DNA of 64,000 nt from NCBI RefSeq assembly GCF_000381885.1, contig NZ_KB907212.1, positions 186,001 through 250,000 of the forward strand, read 5' to 3'. Under the pieces are notes generated by a model. The model ran no database searches. It was not told the DNA's origin and saw only the letters and a program-made list of their open reading frames with translations. Positions within the stretch are counted from its first letter, which is position 1. Each line of letters begins with the position of its first letter. The position numbers and the translations under genes were made by a program. Source of the DNA: Actinomadura atramentaria DSM 43919 (lineage in GTDB: Bacteria; Actinomycetota; Actinomycetes; Streptosporangiales; Streptosporangiaceae). Positions 42,346 through 51,471 of this stretch are shown piece by piece.

Positions 42346-43194
42346 TCAGTCGCCGAGTTCGGCCAGCCCGTCCTTGATCACGACGTCCCCGGAGCTGGAC
42401 GTCGACTCGAACGCGAACACCCCGGAATCCCGCCGCCAGATCCGCGTGGTGACGTCCTGCCCGGGCAGCACCGGCTTGGAGAACCGCACCGCCAGCCGCC
42501 TGAGGCGCGCGGGGTCGCCCGCCGCGGCGGACTCGACCACCGCGCGCGAGGTGAACGCCATCGTGCAGAGCCCGTGCGCGATGATGCCGGGCAGCCCGGC
42601 GGACTTCGCGAACTCGTCGTCCAGGTGGATCGGCATCGGGTCGCCGGACGCCTCCGCGTACCGGAACGTCTGGTCGTCGTCCACGTGCTGGGTGACCTCC
42701 GCGAACGGTCCGTCCGCGCGCAGTTCCTCGGGGAACCGGTGGGCGGGGGCCAGTTCGCCGAGCGTCTCCCCGGCCTGGAAGCCGCGGAAGAATGAGACCA
42801 TCCACTGCTCGTTGACGAGTTCGCCGCCGTCGGTGCGGCTCTCCAGCTTCACCGACACGGTCGTCCCGGACGACTTGGAGGAGAAGCCCGTCACCTTGGC
42901 GCGCGACACCAGCGTGGTGCCCGGGACGATCGGGCGGTGGAACACCATGTCCTGCTCGCCGTGGACGACGAACGGGATGAGGCTGTCCGGCACGACCTGG
43001 AACAGCGGCGCGATCATGCCCTCGAACACCGGGACGATCGCGAACACCGGCGGGGCCATCGTCCCGTCCAGGTAGCGCGGGTTGGGGTCGTTGGTCGCCT
43101 CCGCGTAGGCGACGGTGCGGTCCCGCTCGACCTTGAACTCGAACGGGTCGCTCCAGACGCCGAGGCGTTCGGTGTTCAGCTGCGGCTCGGTCAT
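42346..43194 (-). CDS. MaoC-like double hot-dog enoyl hydratase/dehydratase
   Basis: A 282-residue protein with two hot-dog domains. The C-terminal one keeps the R-specific hydratase motif YAEASGDPMPIHLDDEFAKSAGLPG and IAHGL, with catalytic Asp and His. The N-terminal one (YAEATNDPNPRYLDG) lacks the His and is probably structural. Such proteins hydrate 2-enoyl-CoA or dehydrate 3-hydroxyacyl-CoA in fatty acid or steroid side-chain metabolism. It is divergent from the thiolase gene, so the two probably act in one pathway and share the operator at 43270. Confidence 0.87.
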   Translation of the reverse strand: MTEPQLNTERLGVWSDPFEFKVERDRTVAYAEATNDPNPRYLDGTMAPPVFAIVPVFEGMIAPLFQVVPDSLIPFVVHGEQDMVFHRPIVPGTTLVSRAKVTGFSSKSSGTTVSVKLESRTDGGELVNEQWMVSFFRGFQAGETLGELAPAHRFPEELRADGPFAEVTQHVDDDQTFRYAEASGDPMPIHLDDEFAKSAGLPGIIAHGLCTMAFTSRAVVESAAAGDPARLRRLAVRFSKPVLPGQDVTTRIWRRDSGVFAFESTSSSGDVVIKDGLAELGD

Positions 43195-43269
43195 GGGCAC
43201 CTCCGGAAGGGCTCCGAGGAACATACAGGTCTGACGGTTTCTCAACGCGGCGGCGGGGCGGCAAGAAAC

Positions 43270-43287
43270 ATACAATCTTGACTGTAT
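43270..43287. promoter_or_regulatory. Candidate operator between MaoC and thiolase genes
   Basis: ATACA-N8-TGTAT with further inner symmetry (TC..GA). It overlaps a plausible -35 element (TTGACT) facing the thiolase. A related half site, ATACAGGTCTGA, lies at 43223. It would suit a TetR-type regulator of acyl-CoA metabolism. Confidence 0.5.
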
Positions 43288-43334
43288 CTTCCCCGGCGGC
43301 CTAGGGTCGCGGCATCACGAGGGAGGCGCGTCAC

Positions 43335-44525
43335 ATGACCAACAGGACCTTTGTCGTCGGCGTCGGCATGACGAAGTTCGAGAAGCCCGGCAGCCGGGAG
43401 TGGGACTACCCGGACATGGCCCGCGAGTCCGGCACCAAGGCCCTGGCGGACGCGGGCATCGCCTACGACCGCATCCAGCAGGCGTACGTCGGCTACGTCT
43501 ACGGCGAGTCCACGTCCGGCCAGCGGGCGGTCTACGAGCTGGGCGTGACGGGCATCCCCGTCGTCAACGTCAACAACAACTGCTCGACCGGCTCCACCGC
43601 GCTGTTCCTCGCGCGCCAGGCCGTCAGGTCGGGCGTCGCCGACTGCGTCCTCGCGCTGGGCTTCGAGAAGATGCAGAAGGGCTCCCTCGGCTCCACCTAC
43701 GAGGACCGCGAGCAGCCGATGCTCAACCACCTCAAGGAGCTGTTCCCGCTCTACGAGTGGGCGGGCGAGCCCATCGCGCCGTACATGTTCGGCGCCGCCG
43801 GGCGCGAGCACATGGAGAAGTACGGCACCACCGCCGAGCAGTTCGCCAAGATCGGCTGGAAGAACCACAAGCACTCGGTGAACAACCCGTACGCGCAGTT
43901 CCAGGACGAGTACAGCCTGGACGACATCAAGGCCGCGCGCACCGTCTACGACCCGCTCACCAAGCTCCAGTGCTCGCCCACCTCCGACGGGTCCGGCGCG
44001 GCGGTCATCGCCAGCGAGCGGTTCGTGGACGAGCACGACCTGTGGGACCGCGCCGTCGAGATCGCGGGCCAGTCGATGGTCACCGACACGGCCGCGACGT
44101 TCTCGTCCAAGAGCGCGATCACCATCGTCGGCGCGGAGATGAGCGCGCTCGCCGCCCGCCAGGCGTACGACGAGGCCGGGATGGGCGCGGACGACGTCCA
44201 GGTCGTGGAGCTGCACGACTGCTTCTCCACCAACGAGCTGATCACCTACGAGGCGCTCGGCCTGGCCGCCGAGGGCGAGGGCGGCAAGCTCGTCGACAGC
44301 GGCGACAACACCTACGGCGGCCGCTGGGTCGTCAACCCCTCCGGCGGCCTGATCTCCAAGGGCCACCCGCTGGGCGCGACGGGCCTCGCGCAGTGCGCCG
44401 AGTTGACCTGGCAGATCCGCGGCAAGGCCGACGCCCGGCAGGCCGGCGAGGTCACCGGCGGCCTGCAGCACAACATCGGCCTCGGCGGCGCGGCGGTCGT
44501 GACCGTCTACCGGCCCGCCCGCTGA
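43335..44525 (+). CDS. Thiolase-like lipid-transfer protein (SCP-x type)
   Basis: A 396-residue thiolase-fold protein of the sterol-carrier-protein-x type. The catalytic Cys lies in [12 protein letters not shown]; the C-terminal [19 protein letters not shown] and [10 protein letters not shown] motifs are typical, and the block that would hold the second catalytic Cys reads [11 protein letters not shown]. Members cleave or form beta-ketoacyl-CoA, or act with DUF35 partners as aldolases. No DUF35 gene is adjacent. GAGGGAGG precedes the ATG. Confidence 0.88.
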   Translation: MTNRTFVVGVGMTKFEKPGSREWDYPDMARESGTKALADAGIAYDRIQQAYVGYVYGESTSGQRAVYELGVTGIPVVNVNNNCSTGSTALFLARQAVRSGVADCVLALGFEKMQKGSLGSTYEDREQPMLNHLKELFPLYEWAGEPIAPYMFGAAGREHMEKYGTTAEQFAKIGWKNHKHSVNNPYAQFQDEYSLDDIKAARTVYDPLTKLQCSPTSDGSGAAVIASERFVDEHDLWDRAVEIAGQSMVTDTAATFSSKSAITIVGAEMSALAARQAYDEAGMGADDVQVVELHDCFSTNELITYEALGLAAEGEGGKLVDSGDNTYGGRWVVNPSGGLISKGHPLGATGLAQCAELTWQIRGKADARQAGEVTGGLQHNIGLGGAAVVTVYRPAR

Positions 44526-44534
44526 CGTCCCCCG

Positions 44535-44568
44535 CCGCGCCCGCCGGAAGGCCCGTCAGCGGGCGCGG
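44535..44568. terminator. Hairpin between convergent genes
   Basis: A 10-bp perfect stem (44535-44544 with 44559-44568) just past the thiolase stop, with its right arm inside the 3' end of the convergent FUSC gene. Confidence 0.6.
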
Positions 44569-46775
44569 AGGGACGTGCGGATCAGGTCCTCGGTGTCGCG
44601 GCGCAGCGCTCGCAGCGCGTGCCGCGTCCCGGAGACCTGGAGCAGCGCGTTCTGCAGCGGCGTCAGCTCGTCCGGCGGGACGCCGCCCTCGACCTCGGCG
44701 CGGCGGCGGCGGGCGAGACCCGACAGGTGGTCGTCCAGGTCGGCGAACTCCTCGTCGAGCCGGGTCGGCGGCGAGGTGTCGATGTTGGCGGCCTCGTCGA
44801 TGAGCGCGGCGGCCTCGTCCAGCTCGTCGGCGAGGCGGTCCAGGATCTCCGGGATCGGCCCCGCGTCCACGCTCTCCTCGCGCGACATGCGCCCGACCGC
44901 GATGAGGTGGTCCCGGATGCGGTAGGCGGTCGGGACGACGTCGCGCAGCCGCTCGATCAGCCCGGTGTCGGGCACCCGCTCGTTGCCGAGCCGCCGCCGC
45001 GTCTCCGCGACGGCCTCGATCGCTTCCTCCGCCGAGTTCAGCGTGGCGGCGGGGATCGCCTCCGTCCCGCGTTCGACGACCGCCGACGTCGCCCGCGCGA
45101 GTTCCGCCTGCGTCGTCAGGACGCGTGCGAGCTGCACCGGCAGGCGCTCGCCGTACCCCGGCGGCCACAGCAGCCGGATCGCGAGGAACACCAGCACGCA
45201 GCCCGCGAGCGTCAGCGCGATCCGCTCGGCCGCGACCGTCCACCCCGAGGGCGTCGAGAAGCTCAGCAGCATCATCGCGAGCGGCGTCCCGAACACGCCC
45301 CAGAACGTGAAGTTCACCGGGCGGAGGGTGAAGCCGATCGCCGCGAAGCAGAACAGGACCAGCGCCGCCTCGAACTGGCCGGGCGCGAGCGCGAGCAGCA
45401 CCGCCGCGATGGCCGAGCCCGCCACCGACCCCCCGATGCGCTGGAGCAGGTTGGTGACGGTCTCGCCGTACGTCGTGCGGACGCCGTTGAGCACCGTCAG
45501 CGTCAGCCAGTGCCCGTGCTTGAGGTGCAGCGACGCCGTCAGCGCCATCGCCACCGCGACCGCGAACCCGACCCGCGTCATCTGCCGGAAGCCCGGCGAC
45601 CGCGTCCGCAGCGCCCGGCCCGCCCGGTTCCACACCGCGGCGGGCGACGCGACGGGCAGCCGCGGCGCGCCGATGCCGATCCGCACGCCGCCCGCGGTGA
45701 TGCGCCGCGCCGACTCGACGTTGCCGATGATCCGGTCGACCGACCCCCGGACCTGCGCGATGAGCGCCGCCGCGACCATGTCCTCGTCCCCGGCGAGGCT
45801 GGCCCGCCGGATCTCCTCGGTCCGCCGGACCAGGCGGCGGACCGCCGACGAGTCCTCCTGCCCGAGCGGGAACTCCCCGCCCGACGAGATCGCGCCCGCG
45901 ACGAGCCGGAGCCGCGCGGCCAGCGCGAGGATCGCGACGCGGGTCTCCAACTCCCAGGCGCGTTCCGGCGGCCGCCGGTCGGCTGCCTCCAGCAGCGTCC
46001 GGAGCGCGACGGTCTCGTGCATGATCCGGCCCAGCGCGTCGATCAGCCGCTCCGGCCGCGACGGCCCGTTGCCGGTGGACGAGTAGTACTTCAGCGTGGC
46101 CCGCGCGCCGCCGATCGCCTCGCGGGCGGCGCGGCGGCTGTCGTCCCAGTCCGGCCGGTGCGCGACGTCGTCCAGCGCGGGCGGGTCGAGGTGGACGGAG
46201 TCGAGCGCGGCGGCGTCCTGGTCGCCGATGTTCTCCGCGACGGCGTCCAACGCGGTCGCGACGGCGTCGGCGGCCTCCGCGAGCGCCCCCCACAGCGGCC
46301 GCAGCCGCAGCGCGGGCCACGGCGACAGCAGCAGCAGCGACACCCACACGCCGCCGGCGAGTTCGAGCAGTCCGTTCAGGACGATGTCCGCGCCGGGCGG
46401 CCGCACCGCCGTCAGCAGGACGGCGAGCGCCGCCGTCGTCCCGATCCACGGAACGCTGTTCCCGACCGCCACGACGATCGGGACCACCGCGACCGCCAGC
46501 CAGGGATGCCCGGCGAGGTTCCCGCCGATCGTCGCGCCCACCGCGACGATCACCGTCGCGCCGAAGAGGTTCCGCGCCTGCTCGCTGTACGGACCCTCCG
46601 GCCCGCGCAGCGCCACCAGGTACGCGCCCTGCGCGACGACGGACCCCGGCGCGGCGTGCCCGGTCAGCGTGCCGACGATGAGGGGCAGCGCGATGGCGAG
46701 CGCGGCGACCGGACCGTAGAAGAAGGCCGCCCCGCCCTCGATGCGCGCGTACGCCTCCCGCACACGCTGGAACAA
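44556..46775 (-). CDS. FUSC-family membrane protein
   Basis: A 739-residue protein with two blocks of about five to six hydrophobic helices (about 18-140 and 410-535) separated and followed by long helical cytoplasmic regions. This is the fusaric-acid-resistance/aromatic-acid-exporter-like layout seen in YccS and YhfK. The substrate is not known. The reading frame opens at a TTG (46775) with only a weak GGTGA upstream; a GTG 12 nt later is an alternative. It is monocistronic. Confidence 0.82.
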   Translation of the reverse strand: MFQRVREAYARIEGGAAFFYGPVAALAIALPLIVGTLTGHAAPGSVVAQGAYLVALRGPEGPYSEQARNLFGATVIVAVGATIGGNLAGHPWLAVAVVPIVVAVGNSVPWIGTTAALAVLLTAVRPPGADIVLNGLLELAGGVWVSLLLLSPWPALRLRPLWGALAEAADAVATALDAVAENIGDQDAAALDSVHLDPPALDDVAHRPDWDDSRRAAREAIGGARATLKYYSSTGNGPSRPERLIDALGRIMHETVALRTLLEAADRRPPERAWELETRVAILALAARLRLVAGAISSGGEFPLGQEDSSAVRRLVRRTEEIRRASLAGDEDMVAAALIAQVRGSVDRIIGNVESARRITAGGVRIGIGAPRLPVASPAAVWNRAGRALRTRSPGFRQMTRVGFAVAVAMALTASLHLKHGHWLTLTVLNGVRTTYGETVTNLLQRIGGSVAGSAIAAVLLALAPGQFEAALVLFCFAAIGFTLRPVNFTFWGVFGTPLAMMLLSFSTPSGWTVAAERIALTLAGCVLVFLAIRLLWPPGYGERLPVQLARVLTTQAELARATSAVVERGTEAIPAATLNSAEEAIEAVAETRRRLGNERVPDTGLIERLRDVVPTAYRIRDHLIAVGRMSREESVDAGPIPEILDRLADELDEAAALIDEAANIDTSPPTRLDEEFADLDDHLSGLARRRRAEVEGGVPPDELTPLQNALLQVSGTRHALRALRRDTEDLIRTSLRAR

Positions 46776-46853
46776 CTGTCACCGCCCCCCGGCCGCCACC
46801 GCCGACCGGGGATGTACCCGGAAACCGGAGAGATGATCTTCAGGGGGCGGGGG

Positions 46854-48077
46854 TCAGGACGGTTCGCCGGCGGGGCGCAGCGCCGCGTCGGCGGCGTCCG
46901 CCGCCTCGACCTCGTCGCGCGGGATGCCGAGCAGGAACAGGATCGTGTCGAGGTAGGGCACGTTGACGGCCGTGTCGGCGGCCCGGCGCACGACCGGCTT
47001 GGCGTTGTAGGCGATGCCGAGCCCGGCGGCCTGGAGCATGTCGAGGTCGTTCGCGCCGTCGCCGATCGCGACGGTCTGGCTGACCGGCACCCCGGCCTCG
47101 CGGGCGAACCGCTCCAGCGCGGCCGCCTTCCCGGCCCGGTCGATCACCGGGCCGACGACGCGGCCGGTGAGCTTGCCGTTCTCGATCTCCAGCGTGTTCG
47201 CCGCGGAGTAGTCGATCCCGAGATCGTCCACGAGGGCGTCGGTGACCTGGGTGAACCCGCCGCTGACGATCGCGAACTTGTAGTCGAGGCGCTTGAGGGT
47301 GCGGACCATCGTCCGCGCGCCCGACGCGAGCTGGATCTTGGTGCGGACCTCGTCGATGGCGCGCGCGTCCAGGCCGGTCAGCAGCGCGACGCGCTCCCGC
47401 AGCGAGCCCTCGAAGTCGAGTTCGCCGCGCATCGCCGCCTCGGTGACCTTGGCGACCTCGTCCAGGCAGCCCGCGTGCTCGGCGAGCAGCTCGATGACCT
47501 CGCCCTGGATGAGCGTGGAGTCCACGTCCATGACGATCAGCCGCTTGGCGCGCCGGTACAGCCCGCCGCGCTGGACGGCGACGTCGACCTGCTGCTCGGC
47601 GGCCTCCCGCGCCAGCTCGGCGCGCAGCCGCGCCGGGTCCGCGCCCGAGACGTGCATCTCGATGCACGTCACCGGGTAGTGCGCGAGGCGTTCGATCCGG
47701 TCGATGTTGGCGCCGCCCGCCGCGACCCGGCCCGCGATGCCCGCCATCGCGGCGGGCCGCAGCGGCGCGCCGAGGACGGTCACGTGCAGGCGGCCCCGGC
47801 GGCGCGGGCCGCTCTTGTCGCGCCCGGTGGAGACCTCGACCTCCATGTCGAGGTCCGCGGCGAGGGCCTCGGCCGCCGACCAGACCCGGCCGATGTCGGT
47901 GCCGTCGCTGTAGGCGACCAGGACGCCGAGGACGAGACGGCCGCGGATCACGACCTGCTCCACGTCCACGACCGTGATCGGGAACTCGGCGAGCGTGGTG
48001 AACAGGCGCGACGTCACTCCGGGGCGGTCGCGGCCGGTGAGCGTGATGAGAAGCGTGCGCTGCTTCGACTCGTCCAT
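46854..48077 (-). CDS. serB: Phosphoserine phosphatase with N-terminal ACT domains
   Basis: A 407-residue HAD phosphatase that makes L-serine from phosphoserine. Residues about 8-85 and 95-170 are ACT-like regulatory domains (LLITLTGRDRPGVTSRLFTTL; HVTVLGAPLRPAAMAGI). The HAD core has VMDVDSTLIQGEVIELLAEHAG, SGGFTQV, and the metal-binding GDGANDLDML. The long form with tandem ACT domains is usual in actinobacteria. The ATG at 48077 is chosen to start directly before the first ACT domain. Confidence 0.93.
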   Translation of the reverse strand: MDESKQRTLLITLTGRDRPGVTSRLFTTLAEFPITVVDVEQVVIRGRLVLGVLVAYSDGTDIGRVWSAAEALAADLDMEVEVSTGRDKSGPRRRGRLHVTVLGAPLRPAAMAGIAGRVAAGGANIDRIERLAHYPVTCIEMHVSGADPARLRAELAREAAEQQVDVAVQRGGLYRRAKRLIVMDVDSTLIQGEVIELLAEHAGCLDEVAKVTEAAMRGELDFEGSLRERVALLTGLDARAIDEVRTKIQLASGARTMVRTLKRLDYKFAIVSGGFTQVTDALVDDLGIDYSAANTLEIENGKLTGRVVGPVIDRAGKAAALERFAREAGVPVSQTVAIGDGANDLDMLQAAGLGIAYNAKPVVRRAADTAVNVPYLDTILFLLGIPRDEVEAADAADAALRPAGEPS

Positions 48078-48140
48078 TCTGCCCCCCACGTTACCGGCAC
48101 CGGCGTGTGGGCGGCGCGGGGCGTCCAGCATCCGGAACGG

Positions 48141-49157
48141 TCACGGCAGCAGCAGGTTCGCGTCGCCGAACTCGTGCCAGAGGTACCGGCCGGTGAGCGC
48201 GGCGTCGTAGACGGCGTCGAGCAGGTCCGTTCCGGCGAGCGCGCGCAGCATCTGGAGGTGCGAGGACGCGGGCTCGTGGAGGCCGGTCAGCAGGCCGTCC
48301 ACCGCGCGCACGCCCGTGCCGGGGGTGACGAGGTGCTCGGTCCAGCCGGAGCCGGCGCGGACCCGGCCGTCGCGGGCGGCGGCCGTCTCCAGCGCGCGGA
48401 CGACGGTGGTCCCGACCGCGACGACCCGGCCGCCCGCGCCGCGCACATGGCCGACGAGCGCGGCCGTCGCCGCCGGCACGTCGTACCGCTCGGCGTACGG
48501 CGGCTCGTGCGCCTCCGGTGAGGCGACGCCGGTGTGCAGCGTCAGCGGGGCGATGAGCACGCCCCGCGACACCAGCCGGGTCACGAGCTCCGGGGTGAAC
48601 GCGCGGGCGGCGCTCGGCATCTCGGCGCTCCCCGCGCCCCGGTCGACGGCGAACGCCGTCTGGTAGGCGGCGAGGGGCCAGTCCTCCCGGACGTAGGGGT
48701 ACTTGATCGGCACGCCGTGCTCGCGCAGGTACGGGACGACGGCCGTGCTCAGCCGCGCCTCCCACAACCGGGGCGTCCGCCGCTGGACCAGGGTGAGCGT
48801 CGCGTCCCCGGGCAGCGGAATCCACTCGCCGGGCGCGCAGCCCGAGTAGGGAACGCTCGACGTCCCCCGGCGGCACCGCAGCTCCACGAGCCAGTGCCCG
48901 CCGCCCTCCGGGGCCTCCGTCGAGAAGTGGATCACCAGCCGGTCGGTGCGGACGGCCGCGGGGAGCGTGGGCGACACGTTGACGACCAGGAGGTCGCCGG
49001 GATCGAGCAGGTCCGGGAGGTCGGCGAACGCGCGGTGCTCGACGGAGCGCGCCGCGCGCCGCCCGACCAGGAGCCGCACGCCGTCGCGGGCGAGGCCGCG
49101 CGCCTCCGGGGGTGCGTGCGCCTCCAGGCCGCCGGGGAGCACGAAGTCGTCGATCAT
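48141..49157 (-). CDS. QueA-like S-adenosylmethionine:tRNA ribosyltransferase-isomerase
   Basis: A 338-residue QueA-family protein: PAVRTDRLVIHF, PYSGCAPGEWIPL, VPIKYPYVREDWPLAAYQTAFA, TPELVTRLVSRGVLIAPLTLHTG, and the C-terminal AVGTTVVRALETAA and PASSHLQMLRAL. In queuosine synthesis QueA adds a cyclopentene ring from AdoMet to preQ1-tRNA. Many actinomycetes have such a homologue without an obvious queuosine pathway, so the substrate is uncertain. Its ATG overlaps the MFS stop (ATGA); it is the last gene of an SDR-MFS-QueA operon. Confidence 0.85.
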   Translation of the reverse strand: MIDDFVLPGGLEAHAPPEARGLARDGVRLLVGRRAARSVEHRAFADLPDLLDPGDLLVVNVSPTLPAAVRTDRLVIHFSTEAPEGGGHWLVELRCRRGTSSVPYSGCAPGEWIPLPGDATLTLVQRRTPRLWEARLSTAVVPYLREHGVPIKYPYVREDWPLAAYQTAFAVDRGAGSAEMPSAARAFTPELVTRLVSRGVLIAPLTLHTGVASPEAHEPPYAERYDVPAATAALVGHVRGAGGRVVAVGTTVVRALETAAARDGRVRAGSGWTEHLVTPGTGVRAVDGLLTGLHEPASSHLQMLRALAGTDLLDAVYDAALTGRYLWHEFGDANLLLP

Positions 49158-50596
49158 GATTCCTCCAGCCGCAGCGCGGAGATCACGGCGAGCGCCGCGA
49201 CGGCGGCGCAGAGGCCGCCGATGACGGCCAGGCCCAGGCCGAACCGCGAGCCGAACGCGGACAGGACGGCGCCGAACACCCCGACGATCAGCGCGGACCC
49301 GAGCGTGTCGCCGATCTGGAGCGCCGAACTGTTCACGCCCTGCTCCTCCTCGGGCGACGCCTTCAGCAGCAGCACCGAAAGAGCGCCCGTCGAGAAGCCC
49401 ATTCCGGCGCCGCCGAGCATCCAGACCGGCGCGGCGACCCAGCCGGACACCTGGAGCGCCACGGCCACGCCGACGACGCCGGCGAGCAGCAGCACCGCGC
49501 CGGACACCGCGAAGAACGCGCCGGACCGCGCCGAGCGCCCCTGGTACTGGGCCGCCGCGGACCAGGCGATGGCCCCGGTCGTCAGCGCGACGCCCGCCTG
49601 CGTCGGGCTGAACGCGTAGAGCCGGGTGAGGGCCAGTGGGACGAACGCGTTCATCCCGATGAACGCGCCGCCCATCAGGGCGCGGGTCAGGACGACGCTC
49701 GGCAGGCCGCGCCGCATGCGCAGCGTCCCGGCGGGCAGCAGGCACGGCAGCCCGGCCGCGAGCCCCGCCGCCCCGGCGATCCCCAGCGGCAGCAGGCGCA
49801 ACGTCGGATGGTCCAACGCCCACAACAACAGCGCGGCCCCAACGGACACCCCCACCGCAGCCACAATCCGCCGCCGCCCCCCGACGACCCGCTCCGGACC
49901 CCCTGCCTTCCCTCCCGAACCCGCACCGCCCGCACGCGCTGGGTCGCGCGCGTCTTCCGTGGGCGGCGCGGGTGGTGGGTTGGGTTCGGTCGAGCGGTGG
50001 AGGGCGGGGACGAGCATCGCCACGGCCGGGGCCGTGGGCGGGAGGAGGCCGAGGAAGATCCAGCGCCAGCCCGCGTGGTCGGTGACCAGGCCGGCCAGCG
50101 CCGGGCCGGCGAGGGATGGAACGATCCATGCGGCGGCCATCGTCGCGAAGATGCGCGGCAGCAGCTCCTCCGGGTAGGCGCGGGCGATCAGCACGTAGAA
50201 CCCGACGAGCGCCGTCCCCGCGCCGAGGCCCTGGACGGCCCGCGCGAGCACGAACACGGGCATGCTCACCGCCGTGCCCGCCAGGACGAGGCCGAGCGCG
50301 AACAGCGCCAGTCCCGTCAGCACGGGCCGCGCGGGCCCGGAGCGGTCCGCCCAGCCGCCGCCGAGGACGGTCGCGAGCAGCGTCCCGATCAGCGTCGCGC
50401 TGAACCCCCACGCGTACAGCCCGAGGCCGTCGAGCTCCCGCGCGACGGTCGGCATGGCCGTCCCGACCGCCAGCTCGTCGAAGCCGAGCACGGTCACGGC
50501 GAGCACGAGCCCGATCGTCGGAACGCGGTGGCGGGCGTCCAGCAGCCCCGGCCGACCGCCTCTCGCGGCCGATGGCGCGGACGCCACGGTGCTCAC
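49154..50596 (-). CDS. MFS transporter
   Basis: A 480-residue transporter with about 14 hydrophobic segments and a polar Pro/Gly loop around residues 205-235. Motifs: GFDELAVGTAMPTVARELDG in the first helix region, GGGWADRSGPARP after helix 2, and RAVQGLGAGT. It is a probable drug or metabolite exporter. The GTG start overlaps the SDR stop (GTGA), and its own stop overlaps the QueA-like start, so all three are co-translated. Confidence 0.87.
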   Translation of the reverse strand: MSTVASAPSAARGGRPGLLDARHRVPTIGLVLAVTVLGFDELAVGTAMPTVARELDGLGLYAWGFSATLIGTLLATVLGGGWADRSGPARPVLTGLALFALGLVLAGTAVSMPVFVLARAVQGLGAGTALVGFYVLIARAYPEELLPRIFATMAAAWIVPSLAGPALAGLVTDHAGWRWIFLGLLPPTAPAVAMLVPALHRSTEPNPPPAPPTEDARDPARAGGAGSGGKAGGPERVVGGRRRIVAAVGVSVGAALLLWALDHPTLRLLPLGIAGAAGLAAGLPCLLPAGTLRMRRGLPSVVLTRALMGGAFIGMNAFVPLALTRLYAFSPTQAGVALTTGAIAWSAAAQYQGRSARSGAFFAVSGAVLLLAGVVGVAVALQVSGWVAAPVWMLGGAGMGFSTGALSVLLLKASPEEEQGVNSSALQIGDTLGSALIVGVFGAVLSAFGSRFGLGLAVIGGLCAAVAALAVISALRLEES

Positions 50597-51279
50597 TGGG
50601 ACGCCGCCAGGTCCGACACCCGATGGCGGCCGCTCGGCGGCCGCTCGGAGACGAGCCGGAGCAGCGCCGCCGCCGCGTGCTCGGGCGGCGGCGCCGAGTC
50701 GGCGTCCTCGCCCGCCGCGCGCAGCATCGCGGTGTTCATCTCGCCCGGATCAGCCCACCAGACCCGGAGCGACGGTTCCTCGACCGCCAGAACGGCCGAT
50801 AGCTGCTCCAACGCCGCCTTCGTCATGCCGTAACCGCCCCAACCCGGATACGCCTCGGTGGCCGCGTCCGACGTGATCGCCAGCACCGAGCCGCCGCAGG
50901 CACGCAACGCAGGCAAAACCGCCTGTGTAAGTGCCAAAGGTGCCAAAACGTTCACGGCGAACGCGTCCGCCAACTCATCGACGGGCTGGTCCGCCAGCGG
51001 GGGCAGCGGGACCGTCCCGAGCGTGCTGGCGTTGTGGACGAGCAGGTCGAGCCCGCCGGCCGCCGCGACGGCGCGCGCGAGGCCGGCGCGGTGCCGCGGG
51101 TCCGCGACGTCCCCCGCGACGGCCTCGACGCGGTCCCCGAGCCCGGCGGCGCCCGCGGCCAGCGCGTCCCCGTCCCGCGCGTCGATGACGAGCTGCCAGC
51201 CGTCGCGCGCCAGAAGCCGGGCCAGGGCCAGGCCGAGGCCGCGCGAGGCGCCGGTGATGAGTGCGGTCCGTCGTGTCAT
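50593..51279 (-). CDS. Short-chain dehydrogenase/reductase
   Basis: A 228-residue classical SDR. The cofactor site is TGASRGLGLALA, followed by DVADP and HNAS. The catalytic set is Ser in AITSDA and Tyr-x3-Lys in GGYGMTK. It reduces or oxidises a carbonyl or alcohol using NAD(P)H. It is the first gene of the overlapping SDR-MFS-QueA unit. Substrate unknown. Confidence 0.88.
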   Translation of the reverse strand: MTRRTALITGASRGLGLALARLLARDGWQLVIDARDGDALAAGAAGLGDRVEAVAGDVADPRHRAGLARAVAAAGGLDLLVHNASTLGTVPLPPLADQPVDELADAFAVNVLAPLALTQAVLPALRACGGSVLAITSDAATEAYPGWGGYGMTKAALEQLSAVLAVEEPSLRVWWADPGEMNTAMLRAAGEDADSAPPPEHAAAALLRLVSERPPSGRHRVSDLAASQ

Positions 51280-51471
51280 GGAGACGACGTTAGGAAGACG
51301 TGGCTCCGGGGACATCGGTCCGCGGGGGCCGGGAATGTCTGCCGATGGTCGTAGGACCAGCGGACGAACCGCCCGTCCCGTCCTCCGCCGGGCTGATTCT
51401 GACCGCGACGCGCACAGAGTACGGTCATCAACGAGGCGCACGACGGCCGGAGGGATTCGGGGAGACACGGG

